Positions 20,727 to 33,472 of a stretch of 64,000 nucleotides of DNA are shown piece after piece (position 1 is the first letter of the stretch; each line of letters begins with the position of its first letter). Where the stretch lies: assembly GCA_011947345.1 (NCBI GenBank), contig JAAVTG010000208.1:62001-126000 (forward strand), given 5' to 3'. The stretch is from Phytophthora quininea. Taxonomy: Eukaryota; Oomycota; Peronosporomycetes; Peronosporales; Peronosporaceae. A program made the translations under genes and the position numbers. The notes under the pieces were generated by a model that saw only the letters and a list, made by a program, of their open reading frames with translations, had not been told where the DNA came from and did no database searches.

Positions 20727-22920
20727 ATGGAGGACGTATGGTTCAAGTTGGTGCTTTGGCAATATCCTACGCTGTCGGCTTCACACTATGTCCAGGTGAT
20801 CGCTGGAGGCAGTTTTGCCGACTTCCGTGATGCGGTACACGCAAAGTATAGCGCTGCCATTCTAAATGGGACGGATCCCTGGCTTCTCAAGGTGTTCAAG
20901 AACATGGCAGCCTTCGAAAACGAAGCACTCCTGACAAGAATGGAGGATCCTCTAGGGGCTGTGGATCGGACGATGAGTACGTACTCATCGTCCAAATCCC
21001 GAGAACCTGGTTCCAATTGGTGACTACTGATGCGCATGGAGTTACCGCCCCTGTTGCTGCCGGTGTGGATTCTGTCCCACTTTCTGAGGAGAGCTACGTC
21101 CAGGAATTACAGCGTGTGGTAAAACGCAAGTATCAGCACAGCCTTCTAGCTGGGATTGAGGCTTATGATTTTAAACTGTACGCAAGACGTCAGAGCTAAC
21201 AGGCCTCTCCGATTGTCGTTGCAATTGGGTCGCAAAGGCCTCGACGAAGAAGCCCTTTCATCGTCGAAAAACCACAATCAACAGCAGCAGCAGGGCGGCA
21301 GAACTAGAGAGGGCGACGTACTTGAAGAATGTAAACGCTATTGGGTTGGAGTGTGAGGCATTTCCGTATTGGGAGGGGACAAGTTTACGAGATCCCTTTG
21401 TGGAGGATACAGGGAGGTGCACCACGACAGGAAAGATCTATTGCCGAAAGAAGACCAGCAACTGGCGTCCATGCTGGCCAAGTGCTGGTTTAGAGAATCT
21501 TCGTCGCACAAAGTCAATCACCATTCAGGACATGTATGTGTTCTCATGGGATCTACTGTCATCGGCAAAGCGGTGATCTTGTGTGTGTTGGTGTTTTAAC
21601 TCGTGCTGGTGCGCAAGAAAAATATTTTCGTGTACCGTAAAGTGGAGAAAGCAAATATGATGTATGCCGTCTTGTATTTAGGATACGAGGGCGACAAAGT
21701 CGTATACATGGCAATTCCACAATGTCGCTCACAGAAGGCGGTACGAATTTACGAAGACGATTACTCAGACGGGTTTTGAGAATGTATGGCTTTTCTGGAT
21801 GGCTCGAGTATAACCAAGTTCCGAATGGCTTTGGAGAATATAAATTGTTAGCGACATCGCCGCAGGTGAACTTGTCGTCTCGAGCAGAAGCAGAAATCGA
21901 CTGTGTGCTGCTTTCCAGTTGGCTAAAGAAGGATATTATAGCACTATGCAAAACGATTTCTGGGTACGATGAAGATGAGATGAATAAGCGGTTTTACTAT
22001 TCCGGAGGAAGTGTTCGCGAGTTTACAGAACCTTGGTTGGAAGACATTCAAAGATGAATTGATAATGTTGTTGGAACTGTTGGGGGTGCAGGGCTTTTGA
22101 TGCACAGATTTATTGAAATGACTGACGATATCTCAGAAGTAATTGCGTTTACTACTTTGGGAACACGCTTGAATTGGCAACAAGTCATTGTTTCAGAACA
22201 CGCTGTCCACATCTTGGCGACTCGACTTCGAACAGAACCACTACAGAAAATGTATGATTGGCCTATACGTGTCGGTTATAAGTCGTTTGCTGACAGCTTG
22301 AGAGAAGGTTTCATGCACTCCCTTGCTCCAGAGAATATGTTAAAGCGGATCGGTTCGGACCACAACGTGGGTAGCAAACGCCAGCGACGAAAGAAACGTT
22401 TGATATCCTATAATTGAGAGCCCTGTGTGGATAGCAATTCCTTTTTGCTGCACGATGGACGAAGGAGAGAAGGATACTTTTTCGTTAGTTTTGAAGTTCG
22501 ATAAATATCCGAGTCATCAAGTTATCTGACTTTCCTTCCCCTCTGCATCGTCAATAGTCTCTGAGCAAGCTACTACGCTATCCTTATCAATGTGGCCATC
22601 AATCATTCCGGAATTTGCCGAGTGAAAGAGGCGCCAAGTGTCCAATAACAGGCTGGGCCAAATGCACTGCGTGTGGTTCAAGTTAGTGGATCGACAACGA
22701 ACATCAGTCCCTCCAAGTCGCGTCAAGGTTACTGATGGCGAGCAAAAATGTAAACGGCAGTCTGAGATGGACTGACGGCAAGCAGCTGCAGGATACTATA
22801 AGTATGAAAAACATTTTCTTTCGAGTTGGAGAACAAGACGCCGAACTTTGCAGCTCAACAAGCATGCCGCGTGTGCGTCGGTTATTAGACTACTTGTACA
22901 CCTTGGTCGTTGTTCCTTAA
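20727..22920 (+). pseudogene. Second CRN-type P-loop protein, decayed
   Basis: ATG 20727 (MEDVWFKLVLWQ) opens a paralogue of the gene at 16835-19268. Matching blocks appear in order across several frames: FADFRDAVHAKY, LLKVFKNMAAFE, ESYVQELQRVVKRKYQHS, a Walker A position reading GSTVIGKAV, LVLVRKKNIFVYRK, NKRFYYSGGSVREF, and DGKQLQDT near 22775. Stops interrupt it at 21197, 21597 and 21776, among others, and the Walker A Thr is replaced by Ala. Both stops and motif loss mark it as dead, in contrast to its divergent sister. Spacing suggests a CRN-deacetylase-CRN block. Confidence 0.75.
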
Positions 22921-23052
22921 TGGAATATACTACATCCTTCTCTGTTTTCAAACACGTCAACTGATTAACCTAGAGATGTGTATTACCATTCAGCAAGACG
23001 CAAGAACACGTCATTCACGTGCTGGCTGGAGAGCATTGTGACGCTGCTCCCT

Positions 23053-25996
23053 CTACTGGACGAATGCCTTGGCGAGAGCCACAGCCTCGTCGACCTTCTC
23101 CACGGTCTTGGCTTGGCCTGTCGCGTTCAGCGCGTCCTTGCCGCCGCCCTTGCCCTTCATGACGGCCATCGTGTGGTTCACCCACTTGCGCGCATCCAGC
23201 TGCTTGGCGTCCACGTGCTGCTGGCTCACCTGCGTAAACGCCGCCGTCTTGTTGGCGTCCGAGTCCGTGCTGATGATCATGAAGCTGCCCGCGGGCAGGA
23301 TGCTGGTCATAGCCTCCAGCATCTCACGACCCAGCTTGGAGTCCGTACCGACGTCGAACTTAACAACTACAATCTCCTGACCAGCCTCCTTGGCCTTGTT
23401 GGCCTCGGTGGTGGCATCGCGTACGCCGTTAGCGGCGCGAGCAGCAGCCGCCTCCTTCTTGATCTTCTTGACGCGGTTGACAAGACCGTCCACCTGCTTG
23501 CGGAGCTTGTCCTTCAGCCCCAGCGAGATAAGCGCCTGGTCGAGGACAGGCTTAAACGCCGTCACGCTGTCTACAAACTCGTTGCCGGCCAACTTGTCGA
23601 TCGCATCCAGCTCGGCCTGGAGCTTGGCGCCACGTTCTTCAGCTTCAACGGCCAGCTCGCAAGTGTAAGCCGACACACGGCGAATACCCTTAGCAATAGC
23701 ACCCTCCTCGTATAGGACAAACTTCTTGGCCTCCTTGGTGTTCTTCAGGTGAGTTCCGCCGCAGAACTCAACCGAGAAGTTGCTCCACGAGCTGTTCTCG
23801 GGGTCCTCGAGCATAGGAGCAATCGGCTGACCGATCGAAACGACACGAACAAAGTCCGGGTAGGTCTCGCCGAACACGGCGCGCAGTCCCTGGATACGCT
23901 TGGCCTCAGCCTGAGCCGAGTTCTGGGTGTACACCTCCAGCTGCTGCTTGATGATGTCGTCGCAGATGACCTCGACCTGCTCGAGCTGGTTGGGCTTCAC
24001 AGCCTTGTTGTTTGTAAAGTCAAAACGCAGACGCGATTCGTCCACGAGAGAACCACGCTGGTCCACAGTCGTGCCGAGCACCTTACGCAGCGCAAAGTTC
24101 AAAACATGCGTCATGGTGTGGTTGGGCGCGACCTTGCTACGACGCGCGTAGTCCACGTGGCACTCCACCGCGTCGCCCACCTTGATGGCACCCGACGCAA
24201 TGGGGCCCATGTGCATCACGTAGCCGGCGTACGACTCCACCGAGTCGACGTCCAGCTTGAAGTTGGACGCAGTCAGCGAGCCCGTGTCGTAAATCTGGCC
24301 GCCGGCCTGAGCGTAGAACGACGTCTTGTCAAGAATGACACCGACGCGCTCGAAATCGCCAACCTTCACCTCGTCCACGAAGTCCGAGCTCGACTCTGTC
24401 GTCGTGAAGATGGCCACGACCTTGGCAGAAGTGGTCACGTTCCACTCGTATTTCGCGTCGTCCTCCGTGGGGTTAACGTGCTTGCCAGCAAGCGCGCTAG
24501 TCTCGCGGGCCTCCAGCACAAGCGGGCGGGCGCCGTTGTTGCCGCCCTTCTTGCGGTCCATCTTGGAACGCTCGCTCTGAAGACGCATCTGCTCCTCGTA
24601 CCCCTTAATGTCGACGGTCATGCCTTCTTCTTCGGCCATGATCTCCGTCAGATCAATGGGAAAACCCATGGAATCGTACAGGAAGAAAGCATCCTCGCCT
24701 GGAACCACCAGCGGCTTGTTCGAGCCGGCGTTGGCCTCGCGGATCGACTGCGCAATCTTCTTGAAGCGCTCAATGCCCTTGTTCAGCGTGCGGCCGAAAG
24801 ACTTCTCCTCATCGAGAATGATCTCTTCGACCTCCTTCTGCTTCTGGTGAAGCTCAGGGAAAGCCTCGTGCAGCATGTCCACCACAACCGGCACCAGACC
24901 CGTGAGGAATCCGCTGGGTGCGTTGAGGAACTGCTGGCCGTAGCGCACGGCGCGACGCAGAATACGGCGCAGCACGTAGCCACGACCGTCATTGCTGGGC
25001 ACAGCGCCATCGGTAATAGCAAACGTCAAGGTACGGATGTGGTCGGCCACCACGCGGTAGGCCATATCCTTCTTGTCCGGGTCTTCAGCTCCCAGCTTTC
25101 CCGTGTACGGGTCCGCCTTGGTAGCCTTTTGAATCGCCGCGAACAGCGGGTGAACACGTCCGTGTCATAGTTAGAGTCCTTGCCCTGCAGGATCGAGGCC
25201 AGACGCTCGAAGCCCATGCCCGTATCCACATGCTTGTGCGGCAGCGGCACGAGCTTGCCGTCCTGCTCGCGATTGAACTGGATAAACACATTGTTCCAGA
25301 TCTCAATGACATCGGGGCGGTCAGCGTTCACGAGCTCAGCGGCGTCACGTCCGCCAATGCGGTCGTAGTGGATCTCCGTGCAAGGACCGCACGGACCCAC
25401 GTCTCCCATCTCCCAGAAGTTGTCCTTGCAGCCGAAGGGCAGCACACGCTCCGCGGGCAGGTACTGGAGCCAGATCTGGCGGGTCTCCTCGTCCGAAGGG
25501 AGGCCCTGGGCCTCGTCTCCGCCAAAGTACGTGGCGTACAGGCGGTTGGCGTCGATGCCGAAGACCTGCGTGAGCAGCGTGAAGCTCATGTGCACAGCCT
25601 CCTTCTTGAAGTAGTCGCCGAAGCTCCAGTTGCCCAGCATCTCAAAGAACGTGTGGTGGTACACGTCCTTACCCACGTCGTCCAGGTCGTTGTGCTTGCC
25701 GCCGGCGCGAATGCACTTCTGGCTGTTGCAGGCGCGCACGAGCTTGGCCATGGGGTGCGACGGGTCCACCTGGCCCAGGAAGATGGGCTTGTACTGGTTC
25801 ATGCCGGCGTTGATGAACAGCAGCGTCGGGTCGTCCAGCGGCACCACGGGGCACGACTTGTAAAGGTGTGGGGCAGCTCCTTCTGGCCTTCGAAGTACTC
25901 GACGAACGTCTTGCGGATGCGCGCGGCGGGCCACGTCTCCACACTGAAGGAGCTGTCCGTGCTCAGCGCCTGCATCTTGCTCTCCAGTCCGCTCAT
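23053..25996 (-). CDS. Alanyl-tRNA synthetase (cytosolic and/or mitochondrial)
   Basis: Charges tRNA-Ala. Catalytic-domain blocks in order include [61 protein letters not shown] and [19 protein letters not shown]. Then come the tRNA-recognition domain ([17 protein letters not shown]), the editing domain with the zinc-binding [12 protein letters not shown] and CGGTHLKNT, and the C-terminal DHHA1/C-Ala region. Start taken at 25996 (MSGLESKMQ). Two frame breaks lie at about 25865 (TTT, needs TTTT) and 25150 (CCC, needs CCCC). An essential single-copy-type enzyme would not survive these, so I treat them as sequence errors. Divergent to the coiled-coil gene at 26210, with about 210 bp between starts. 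Confidence 0.93.
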
Positions 25997-26209
25997 ACTG
26001 CGGGCGTCTTCTCTTGCTGCTTCTGCCGGGGACAACGGGTGTCGTCTGACGTGGGGAATGCGGAATGACCCAGCCAGCCAAGCGATCCACGCTCTAATTT
26101 GGAGCTTGAACGCTAAAACGTCGCTTAAAATCAGGTTGATGAGCAACGGGATTGGATGAATTTCTGGTACCACTCTGCCGACAATCACTCTCGATTCCGC
26201 GCTCGGAGA

Positions 26210-28676
26210 ATGGAGACTCGCCTGCACGTGGAGCTTACGGCGCTGTCGGGGCTGGAGCAGCTGGTAAGCACCCGCAATATGCACTGCAGACTGTGTGGAG
26301 ACTGACTGTGTTGCTGTAGACGGCGTCGCAGGTGCGAGAGCTGCCGTGGCGTGTGAAAGAGGCGGCGTTCATTGCGCTGTTCAAGGAGCAGGCGACGTCG
26401 ACGGCTGTGGCCGACGGGCTACATCAGAAAAGCAAAGACCGGAGACAGGAACGGAAGGCGGATAAGCTGCTGGATGATGTGTGGGTGCCAGAACTACAGA
26501 GATGGATGCAGTTATAAAGGCCATATTGACGTTGCTACCACTGCTGTTCAGTGACCGCACTGCAATACGGAAGAAAGAGGAGAGCTACAGAGCGGACTTT
26601 ATGCAGGTGGCAGCAACAGAGCTGGCAAGACTTGGAGCGCCGGCGCTCATCACATGGCAGAAGCTGGTGTTTGATAGGGAGTGCTGTGCTCAGGCTTTTA
26701 GGCTGCTACTGACGAAGATTAAATCTTCAAGGCGAAGTATGAGCAGTGGCGTTTGTACTAATAGCTCGTCACTACTTGCTGCAAGATATGCTGCTGGTGA
26801 TGCAAATAAAGGAAACAAATATCGACGGAAGCGCGATAATAATACTCAAGAAGACGAAGATTGTGAAGATGATGATGGAAGATATTCTGGTGAGAGTGAA
26901 AAGCGGACGCGGTTTCCACCATTGCAGCTGACGCGGGATCCGCTTCGTAGGCCTTCAGCTGTCCAAGAGAAAAGAGCGAGTATTGCATTAAAAGAATCAC
27001 CAGGAAGTAGAATTGGTTCCCTGGATTGGAACTTTGACACAACTATCGATACACCCCAAGATGACGATGGGAATGAAGAATGTGGTGGGTCAATTCCAGC
27101 AGTTACCTACTCGGATAGAACAGGTAGTTCAGCAACACGAAGTCGTCTTCCAGGTGCTGGTATTTCAATCGAGCGGACAATACCGGCCAAACAGCCGTCA
27201 TATTATGTGTCGAAAATCAAAAAGAACCAAGCGACTGCATTACAAGAAGAAAACAACGCGCTGACAACCGAAAACTCGAAGCTGCGAGAAGAAATCAAAC
27301 AATTGGAAAAATTAAACGTGATCCTCCAAAATGAGAACTCTAACAGCATCCTGGGTGACGACCCACTGGAGTCAATAGAGTTTGCTCAGCGGCGAATGCG
27401 TCTACTGCAAGCGCAAAACGTACAGTTGCAGAGACAAATCAGTCTACTACAGGGCGCAATGCACGCTCACGAGACTGCGGAATCAAATTTGCTATCAGCG
27501 CTGCACAATTGGCATAATGTCATTGAAGCAGGACGTGAAGAAGCTAAAGCTGCTGGTGCCGAGCAGCGAACAGCAAATAACGCTGATGAACCTGGAGCAA
27601 ATGGGTCGCAGCAACCCATTAAATGGATGCTGGCGGTTCCGGATAAACTTATGGATGAACTACGGCGGGTGGAGGGACAAATCCGTGGCGCATCGGTAGC
27701 CGCGAACAAGTGTTTGGAAACTAAACTCCGTGTAAGTACTTTGTCCGCAACATTTCTGCGCAATAGCGAAACTTCGTTGAACCTGAACGCGATTCACAAT
27801 CGCGACACGTTACAATTGGCACACTTACGGTTGGACAGGGTGAAGCAACTGGAGAATGACCTTGCTTGTGTTGCGGTTGAGTTAAATCAACTCAGCACGC
27901 AAGTACTAGAGCGCTTCCCACCAAAGATGTCAACAACAAATCCGATTCGTTCGACAGCATATGAGTTGGCCATAAGCGTAAGAAATCTCATCCTCGAATT
28001 GGGCGCGCTCGGGGCTGTTGTCTCGACTCCGTGCGCAAGCATCCCTGATTGTCATGGAGCTGACTCTGCAACCGATAGCAAGCCTGTCACGGCAGATAAC
28101 GTCGTTAAAGCACTGTCATCGTCTAGTGGTGTCGCCAAAGGACCTGGAGGAGCCAAGGAACGGGAAAAAGTAGCGAAAGTCATGCTGAAGCAGCTAGGTG
28201 CGAGATATGCTGCTATGGAGAGTGCCATTGCTGCTTGCCGCAAGAAGCAACATACTGGCGAACAGCTTGGTTGACTCAAGATGACATTCTTCGTCGTTTG
28301 GCAACGAATGTACGTCGACTCGGCCAGAAAAATGGAGTGGTGCCATCGCAACCTATTGGCACCTATGGATAACCTGGCCGAGGTTTTCGTATCATTTCTG
28401 CAAGTTTACAACGAGAACACAACTCGTCAAAATCCCTACTTGCCATTACTGGTGGAGATGCTTAACGCGGAGCAGCCAATGTTAGAAGATGCGTTGCAGC
28501 AATGGAAGGAGTACTCGACTGAAATTGAATTGAAGCTGGATGAACTAGTCGCGGATTACGAGGCCAACCGACTTGTTCTTGCCTCGTCGTTTTCTGCTGG
28601 TAACCCGACGTTTCCACTCGGTGACTGTGACGATGGTATGCTCCCCAGTGTGAGCGAGCAGGTATCCGTACGGTAA
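26210..28676 (+). CDS. Coiled-coil protein of unknown function
   Basis: Exon 1 is 26210-26263 (METRLHVELTALSGLEQL). An intron 26264-26319 (GTAAGC...TAG) leads to a second exon opening TASQVRELPWRVKEAAF. The frame changes near 26500 and then runs to 28271. A strong coiled coil lies at about 27220-27480 (ALQEENNALTTENSKLREEI and beyond). Before it is an acidic, charged low-complexity stretch (NTQEDEDCEDDDG). After 28271 the sense sequence moves through two further frames (LTQDDILRRLATNVRRLGQ, then LAEVFVSFLQVYNEN) to a stop at 28676. I do not recognise the family. The N-terminal helix plus long coiled coil would suit a cytoskeletal or centrosomal adaptor, but that is only a guess from shape. 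Confidence 0.65.
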
Positions 28677-28881
28677 CCAAGTGGCACACAAACCGGCCTT
28701 CGAGAGCACGCTTAGCATCTCCAGGTTGCTGATTCAACTCAAGTGGGACGTGAAGCGTTTGGAAATAATGAATATGGATTGCGTGTGGAGTGGGTTTGGG
28801 CAATGATACTAAAGCCTTACTACAAAGAGGTCGAACGCTTACAGGCCTCCCTCTCCCCGGCGCAATCGCAGTGAGGGGGGC

Positions 28882-31800
28882 CTATGGCGGGACTTGGACC
28901 TTGTCGTTAAGGAAAACTTCAGTCTTGATGGCCACGATGGACGTCAGCTGCCGGCGGTCGGCCTCTTTCCATAAGGTATAGTTCTGCTTCGCTATGCTAT
29001 GAATGACGGCAAACTCGGGCGCGAAGATGACTTGTGCAACCGTATCGTAAAAGGGCAGAACGATGAACTCGAAGAAACCAACTTGGTTCTACAAGCACGG
29101 CCACAAACAAGTGTCAGCTCTGAAACCATTTCGCACCGGAGGAGGAGCGATCCACGTACCTTTGCACTGTTTTCCGAATGTCGGTCCATGAAAGGTGAAA
29201 TGTCCGAGTTGTTGGCGCGCTCGTTGTCGCCCTGTAGGAAGAATTCCTCGATAATTAGTGCCGACCAGATCACGTGGAGTTTGCGCTTCTTAGCTGCATG
29301 TCCAATATCAGCACACTTGATGACGACTTTCATGATCATCATGGGGTCTGTCACGGGCTTGGGGGACGGAGTCGGTGGTGCTCCGTTGTTATTGTTGCTA
29401 GTGCCACCTGCAGAGATCGCAGTCGCCTCTTGAAGTAGCAAAGCCTTGAGGTTTCCTACAAGTTGCAAGTGCATGGACAGATCTGTGCTGAGAACCATCT
29501 CGATGATCGCCTTTCGGATCTCTCGATATGGTTTGTCCTTCATGCGACCAAAGATATCGCACAGCGGATTCCTCATGATGAAAAATGTTTCTGCCAGGTG
29601 CATACTCGAGGATGCTTCGGTCGTTGTACTGGAGAGCCAAGTCGTGCTTCGCCTTGATGAGGTAATTGTTCGACTTGCCCGGATGCCTGAAGTCGTGTAT
29701 TGCTGCAGCTACAAGTGCCGCGTAGAATTCGAGATTAGTCAGTGTGTCTCGTATCTGCCCATCAGCTAGCGTCGTGATGAGGAAATTCACCGAGTTCACA
29801 ACGTCAGCGGCATGACTGCTGTTATGGTACGGATTAGCAAGATAACCGTCATCCAGCGTGTACAAAAAGTTGCGGAGCACCACGCGGTCGACCCGGAATT
29901 CTTCGTGTAGTTCATGGAGCTCGAACAGCGCTGCGGTCACGTACATCAGTGGCCGGTTGCCCGTTTGCTCGGCAATTTGAAGAGTGTCCAAATCCCATCC
30001 GTCTTGCTGGATGCGTAGCTTCACGCGTGATAGTATTTGGTCCTCCCATGGAGGCATGTCTTGCAGCGGAGCAATAACCGAAGCTGCAGATACACCCATA
30101 CCAACACCAAGGCCATCCTTGTAGCTTCTGCGATTATCGCTGTTTGAGTTGGAGTGAGAACTGTGCGACATCGCAGCACCCGAGCGAGCAACCCCAGCAT
30201 AGTCCTTGCGTGCAAGCACCGACAGAGCCCAGTTTTTCGTATCATTGTCTACCTCCTTTTCGGACTTCATTTGTGCGCCAATGTCGGGCATGAACAGATT
30301 TTGATCCAGACGTGCAAGGTTACGGACGATAGCCATGCCACGCTGGGTGTCTTCATCGCTCATGTCAACCGTGTCAAGGAACGACTTTAACTCCGCCAGC
30401 AAGGCATGCAGCGGTGACGTTAAATCCAAATTGAAGTCATTGTCCCGCTGCGCCAGCTCCTGCTTGAGCGTGCGATTTTCTTCGGCAATCAGATTTTTCT
30501 CTCTTGTCGCTTCTCAGCCTCGAGTTCCACGGCCCAAACGTGCAAGAAATCTTGACGTACTACCCGGTCGACGTCGCGGTTGCGAAGAAGCATCGCCGCA
30601 GTGAACACAACCGGGAAGCAGATCACTAACAGGCGATTCGTATTGAACGGCGTCGACTCTGTGGTAGGGAAAAGATAAAAGTGAGAGCCATGTAGCTCGC
30701 ACTTGTCAACACCCCCACCAACGTGAAGTGCAACGTATCGATGCGCAGCAGTGGCACGAACACGAAGACCATGATGAGCCGCAACAAATTGATGTTCATG
30801 GTGGCTGCTGGTAGTAAAATCTCCTTGGTGTATGCTTGCAGGACCTGAGCACGTGTGCCACTAATTGTCTTGAACACCCAGTCAGGCCGTGCCGTGCTGT
30901 TGACCGAGAAAATACGAGGATCATCTGCATCCGTGAGGCCAAGCTGTTCCATGATAATGTTGACATCCTTTGAAACGTAATTGTACCATTCGGTGAGCAT
31001 GGAGAACATCCCTCCGGCAATGATCGAGAAGGCCCAGCACATCAGAACTGCCGTGTAGAACCTCTGGAAATGTACTTCGTACGCCCTTCGCCGACTCAGG
31101 TAGATAATGAGTGGAATCGGTAAAATAGGGATGAACACTAGCAAAAAGTAGCGCATGCTTCGTGACCGGACGCTCGGGTCTGTAGACAGTAAATTGGACA
31201 GGTTGGATCCCGTGAAGACGAGATACATCAGAAAGAAAATCAACGCAATCCGCGACGAACGGGAAGAGTTCTCCCGTGCAAAAGTGACTTGGTACAGCTT
31301 TTCCAGTCGCGGTTCGTTCACAAATGTGCTTGTCAAGGGGTGGAACTTTACTTCCACCGGCGTCTTCTTGGTCTGCGCCACATAAACCGAATCCGCGAGC
31401 GGGTAGATGCGTGAAACGCGTTGGTTGGAGCGATCCTGGTTTAGTGCTGTATGTATTGCCTCGGAGCCGTGGTGAGCGTTACGGCCACCACTGTGATTGT
31501 ACGTCCCGGCACCGTTGCCGCCGAACATTGACGTCCGCACGACTGGCAACGTGCCCGAAGCAACAACATCTTGCTTTCTTGTTTGATCGGACCCCCAAGA
31601 AATAACGAGCTCACGGTCTTTGGAGTGCCCGGCGCCACGGTCCTGGGCGCCGACCGCTCGTCCTCCTTGCCGCGCGTCGTGGTGGTCGTGGGTTGCAACG
31701 CCTGCTGCGCAGCAGGCGTGCCTTTCTTCTTCCGCCCACGAAGCGCCCCGAAGCCTTTGCCTTCGTCGTCCGTTGGTCTTCGCGCGTCCTCGCTTCTGTC

Positions 31801-32145
31801 GCTGTCGGATTGGTGCGAGAACTTCCGGACGCGATCTCGATCCTCACCCTTCAAGAGCTGCTGCAACCGAGACTGCGTTTGCAAATTGAAAGAAGTGTCG
31901 AGCTGCGACGGCAGCGAGTTGGAGAACGACAGGAGTTTCTGGAGATCGCGCGTCGACACCAGTGCACTGGCGTAAGGCGGAAGAGGCAAGTCTCCCCGCA
32001 CCGTCAAGGTCAACGTCCTCTGCTTGCGTACTTTGCACCCGGGACGCGAGAATGCAACACGTGCGTGCGGTAATCGGTCGGTGTGGCTTCTCGACTCGAC
32101 TTTGGGAGGCCACTCGCAAAGACTACTCCATGCAAAACCACACAA
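28882..32145 (-). CDS. Membrane-anchored 3',5'-cyclic nucleotide phosphodiesterase
   Basis: Hydrolyses cAMP or cGMP. The N-terminal half is a cytosolic Ser/Lys-rich region, then about six hydrophobic segments between 31300 and 30640 (for example YFLLVFIPILPIPLIIYL, IMVFVFVPLL), then a short helical linker. The PDEase catalytic domain has YHNSSHAADV and AAIHDFRHPGKSN with metal-binding His and Asp, then VIKCADIGHAAKK and EEFFLQGDNE. A final intron 29089-29159 leads to the last exon, FFEFIVLPFYDTV, ending at a stop at 28882. Frame breaks near 31580 (G run), 30675 (T run), 30500 (A run) and 29620 interrupt it; most adjoin homopolymers, so I regard the gene as intact in vivo. Start 32145 is the first ATG of the N-terminal frame and is not certain. 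Confidence 0.8.
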
Positions 32146-32446
32146 GAAGGGGGCTATTGTTGTCCAACCGTGACACGACCGATTTGGTTTGAGAAACGGA
32201 CCAGCACAGAAAGTTTCGCCCTGGAAAGATAGACAACCGTATTTATAGGGGCAAGCAATTCCCGGGCAGGGCTGGCGGCCAGGAACACGGAGCGATCAGC
32301 ACAAATGACAGCGACGGCCACGTCAGAATGGAAAATGAAATGGCAACTTGCAAGTTGAAGTGCTAAATGGTGTGTTTCACACAAATGTTGCAATCAAAAG
32401 AGAAAATATCGATGTTGATGTCAGCACTTTCAGTTGATCCACTACG

Positions 32447-33381
32447 ATGGAGGAGCTGTACGCTAGCCCCATCAGCCAGCCTTCGCGCGCCGGTGCGTCC
32501 ACAATGATCTCGGATAGAAATGCAATAGTAGTGTCGTTCTAGTGGTACAGCCCCTTCTAACCTTGGCGGTTGCGATAGTCTACTGGCTCTGCAAGGTGAA
32601 CAACCACCCGATCGAGTACAAGTACACGGACTCGGGCAAGGGGAGACGCGCACCAAGGAGTTTCTGCAGCTGAGCCCCATCGGCAAGATCCCAGTGCTGA
32701 AAGATGGCGAGTTTGTCCTCACCGAGAGGTTAGCAGTGGCTCCTTCACTGTATTCTGAGACTGGAGACTAAATCTGGTTCCACTGCAGCCATGCCATCAT
32801 GATCTACCTCGCGGACAAGCACGGGTGGGAGGAGTGGTGTCCCAAGGATAAAAAGATCCGAGCTCGGGTAAGGATTTCCTACCTTTACTGCTGTATATAT
32901 CTTATTTTCCTAACTGCTGCTGCTTTAGATCCACGAGTACACGAACTGGCACCACCTCAACACGCGTCGCAGTTCAGAGATCTTCTTCAACCAGCTCATG
33001 GTCAACATTGGTCGCGGCACGCCGGGCATGGAAGCCATGCTCAAGAAGAAGATGCAGGTCATCGCGGACCTGTTCCGTATCTTGGAGTTCTGGCTGCGTC
33101 ACGGGAACCTCTACCTCGTGAGCAACACCAAGCCTACGATCGTGGACCTGTCGTGCTACAATGAAGTGGTGCAGCTGGAAGTCATGGGTCTGCTCACCAA
33201 CGTCGAGACGGACTTCCCAAGTGTGCAGCGTGGCTCAAGCGCATGAAGGTAAAGGGTTTCGAGGGTGTTCCTCGTCCAAAGCTAACCTTTTCTCTGCGTC
33301 TAGGACGTGCCTTACCACGACGAGATGTTGGCTCCCATGGGCAAATTTTTCCGCAAGTTCAAACTCACCGCCAAGGTGTAA
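32447..33381 (+). CDS. Glutathione S-transferase
   Basis: Exons: 32447-32492, 32579-32728, 32789-32867, 32929-33248, 33304-33381; all introns are GT-AG and phases agree. The thioredoxin-like N-terminal domain begins MEELYASPISQPSRA and contains LSPIGKIPVLKDGEFVL and ESHAIMIYLADKH, the glutathione-binding cis-Pro and Glu-Ser pair. The all-helical C-terminal domain follows (IHEYTNWHHLNTRRSS, TIVDLSCYNEVVQLE, YHDEMLAPMGKFFRKF), in the manner of theta-like GSTs. Two frame breaks lie at about 32640 (GGGG, needs GGGGG) and 33228. Role: conjugation of glutathione to electrophiles. N-terminal Ser is the likely catalytic residue (inference). Confidence 0.88.
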
Positions 33382-33472
33382 ATTGTCCTTGTGGTCAACG
33401 CGGTGGACGTTCCAATTCCACCCAATCAAATGCGTTAAAGTATCAAAATACTGTTTTTGATAGGCTAAAACT

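Noticed and set aside
23749..25170. 473-codon open frame on + opposite alanyl-tRNA synthetase
   Set aside because: Composition is Val/Leu/His/Arg-biased, as expected for the complement of GC-rich third positions. The minus strand carries every synthetase motif.
25230..26159. 309-codon open frame on + over the synthetase 5' part
   Set aside because: Antisense shadow of the same gene; no motif of its own.
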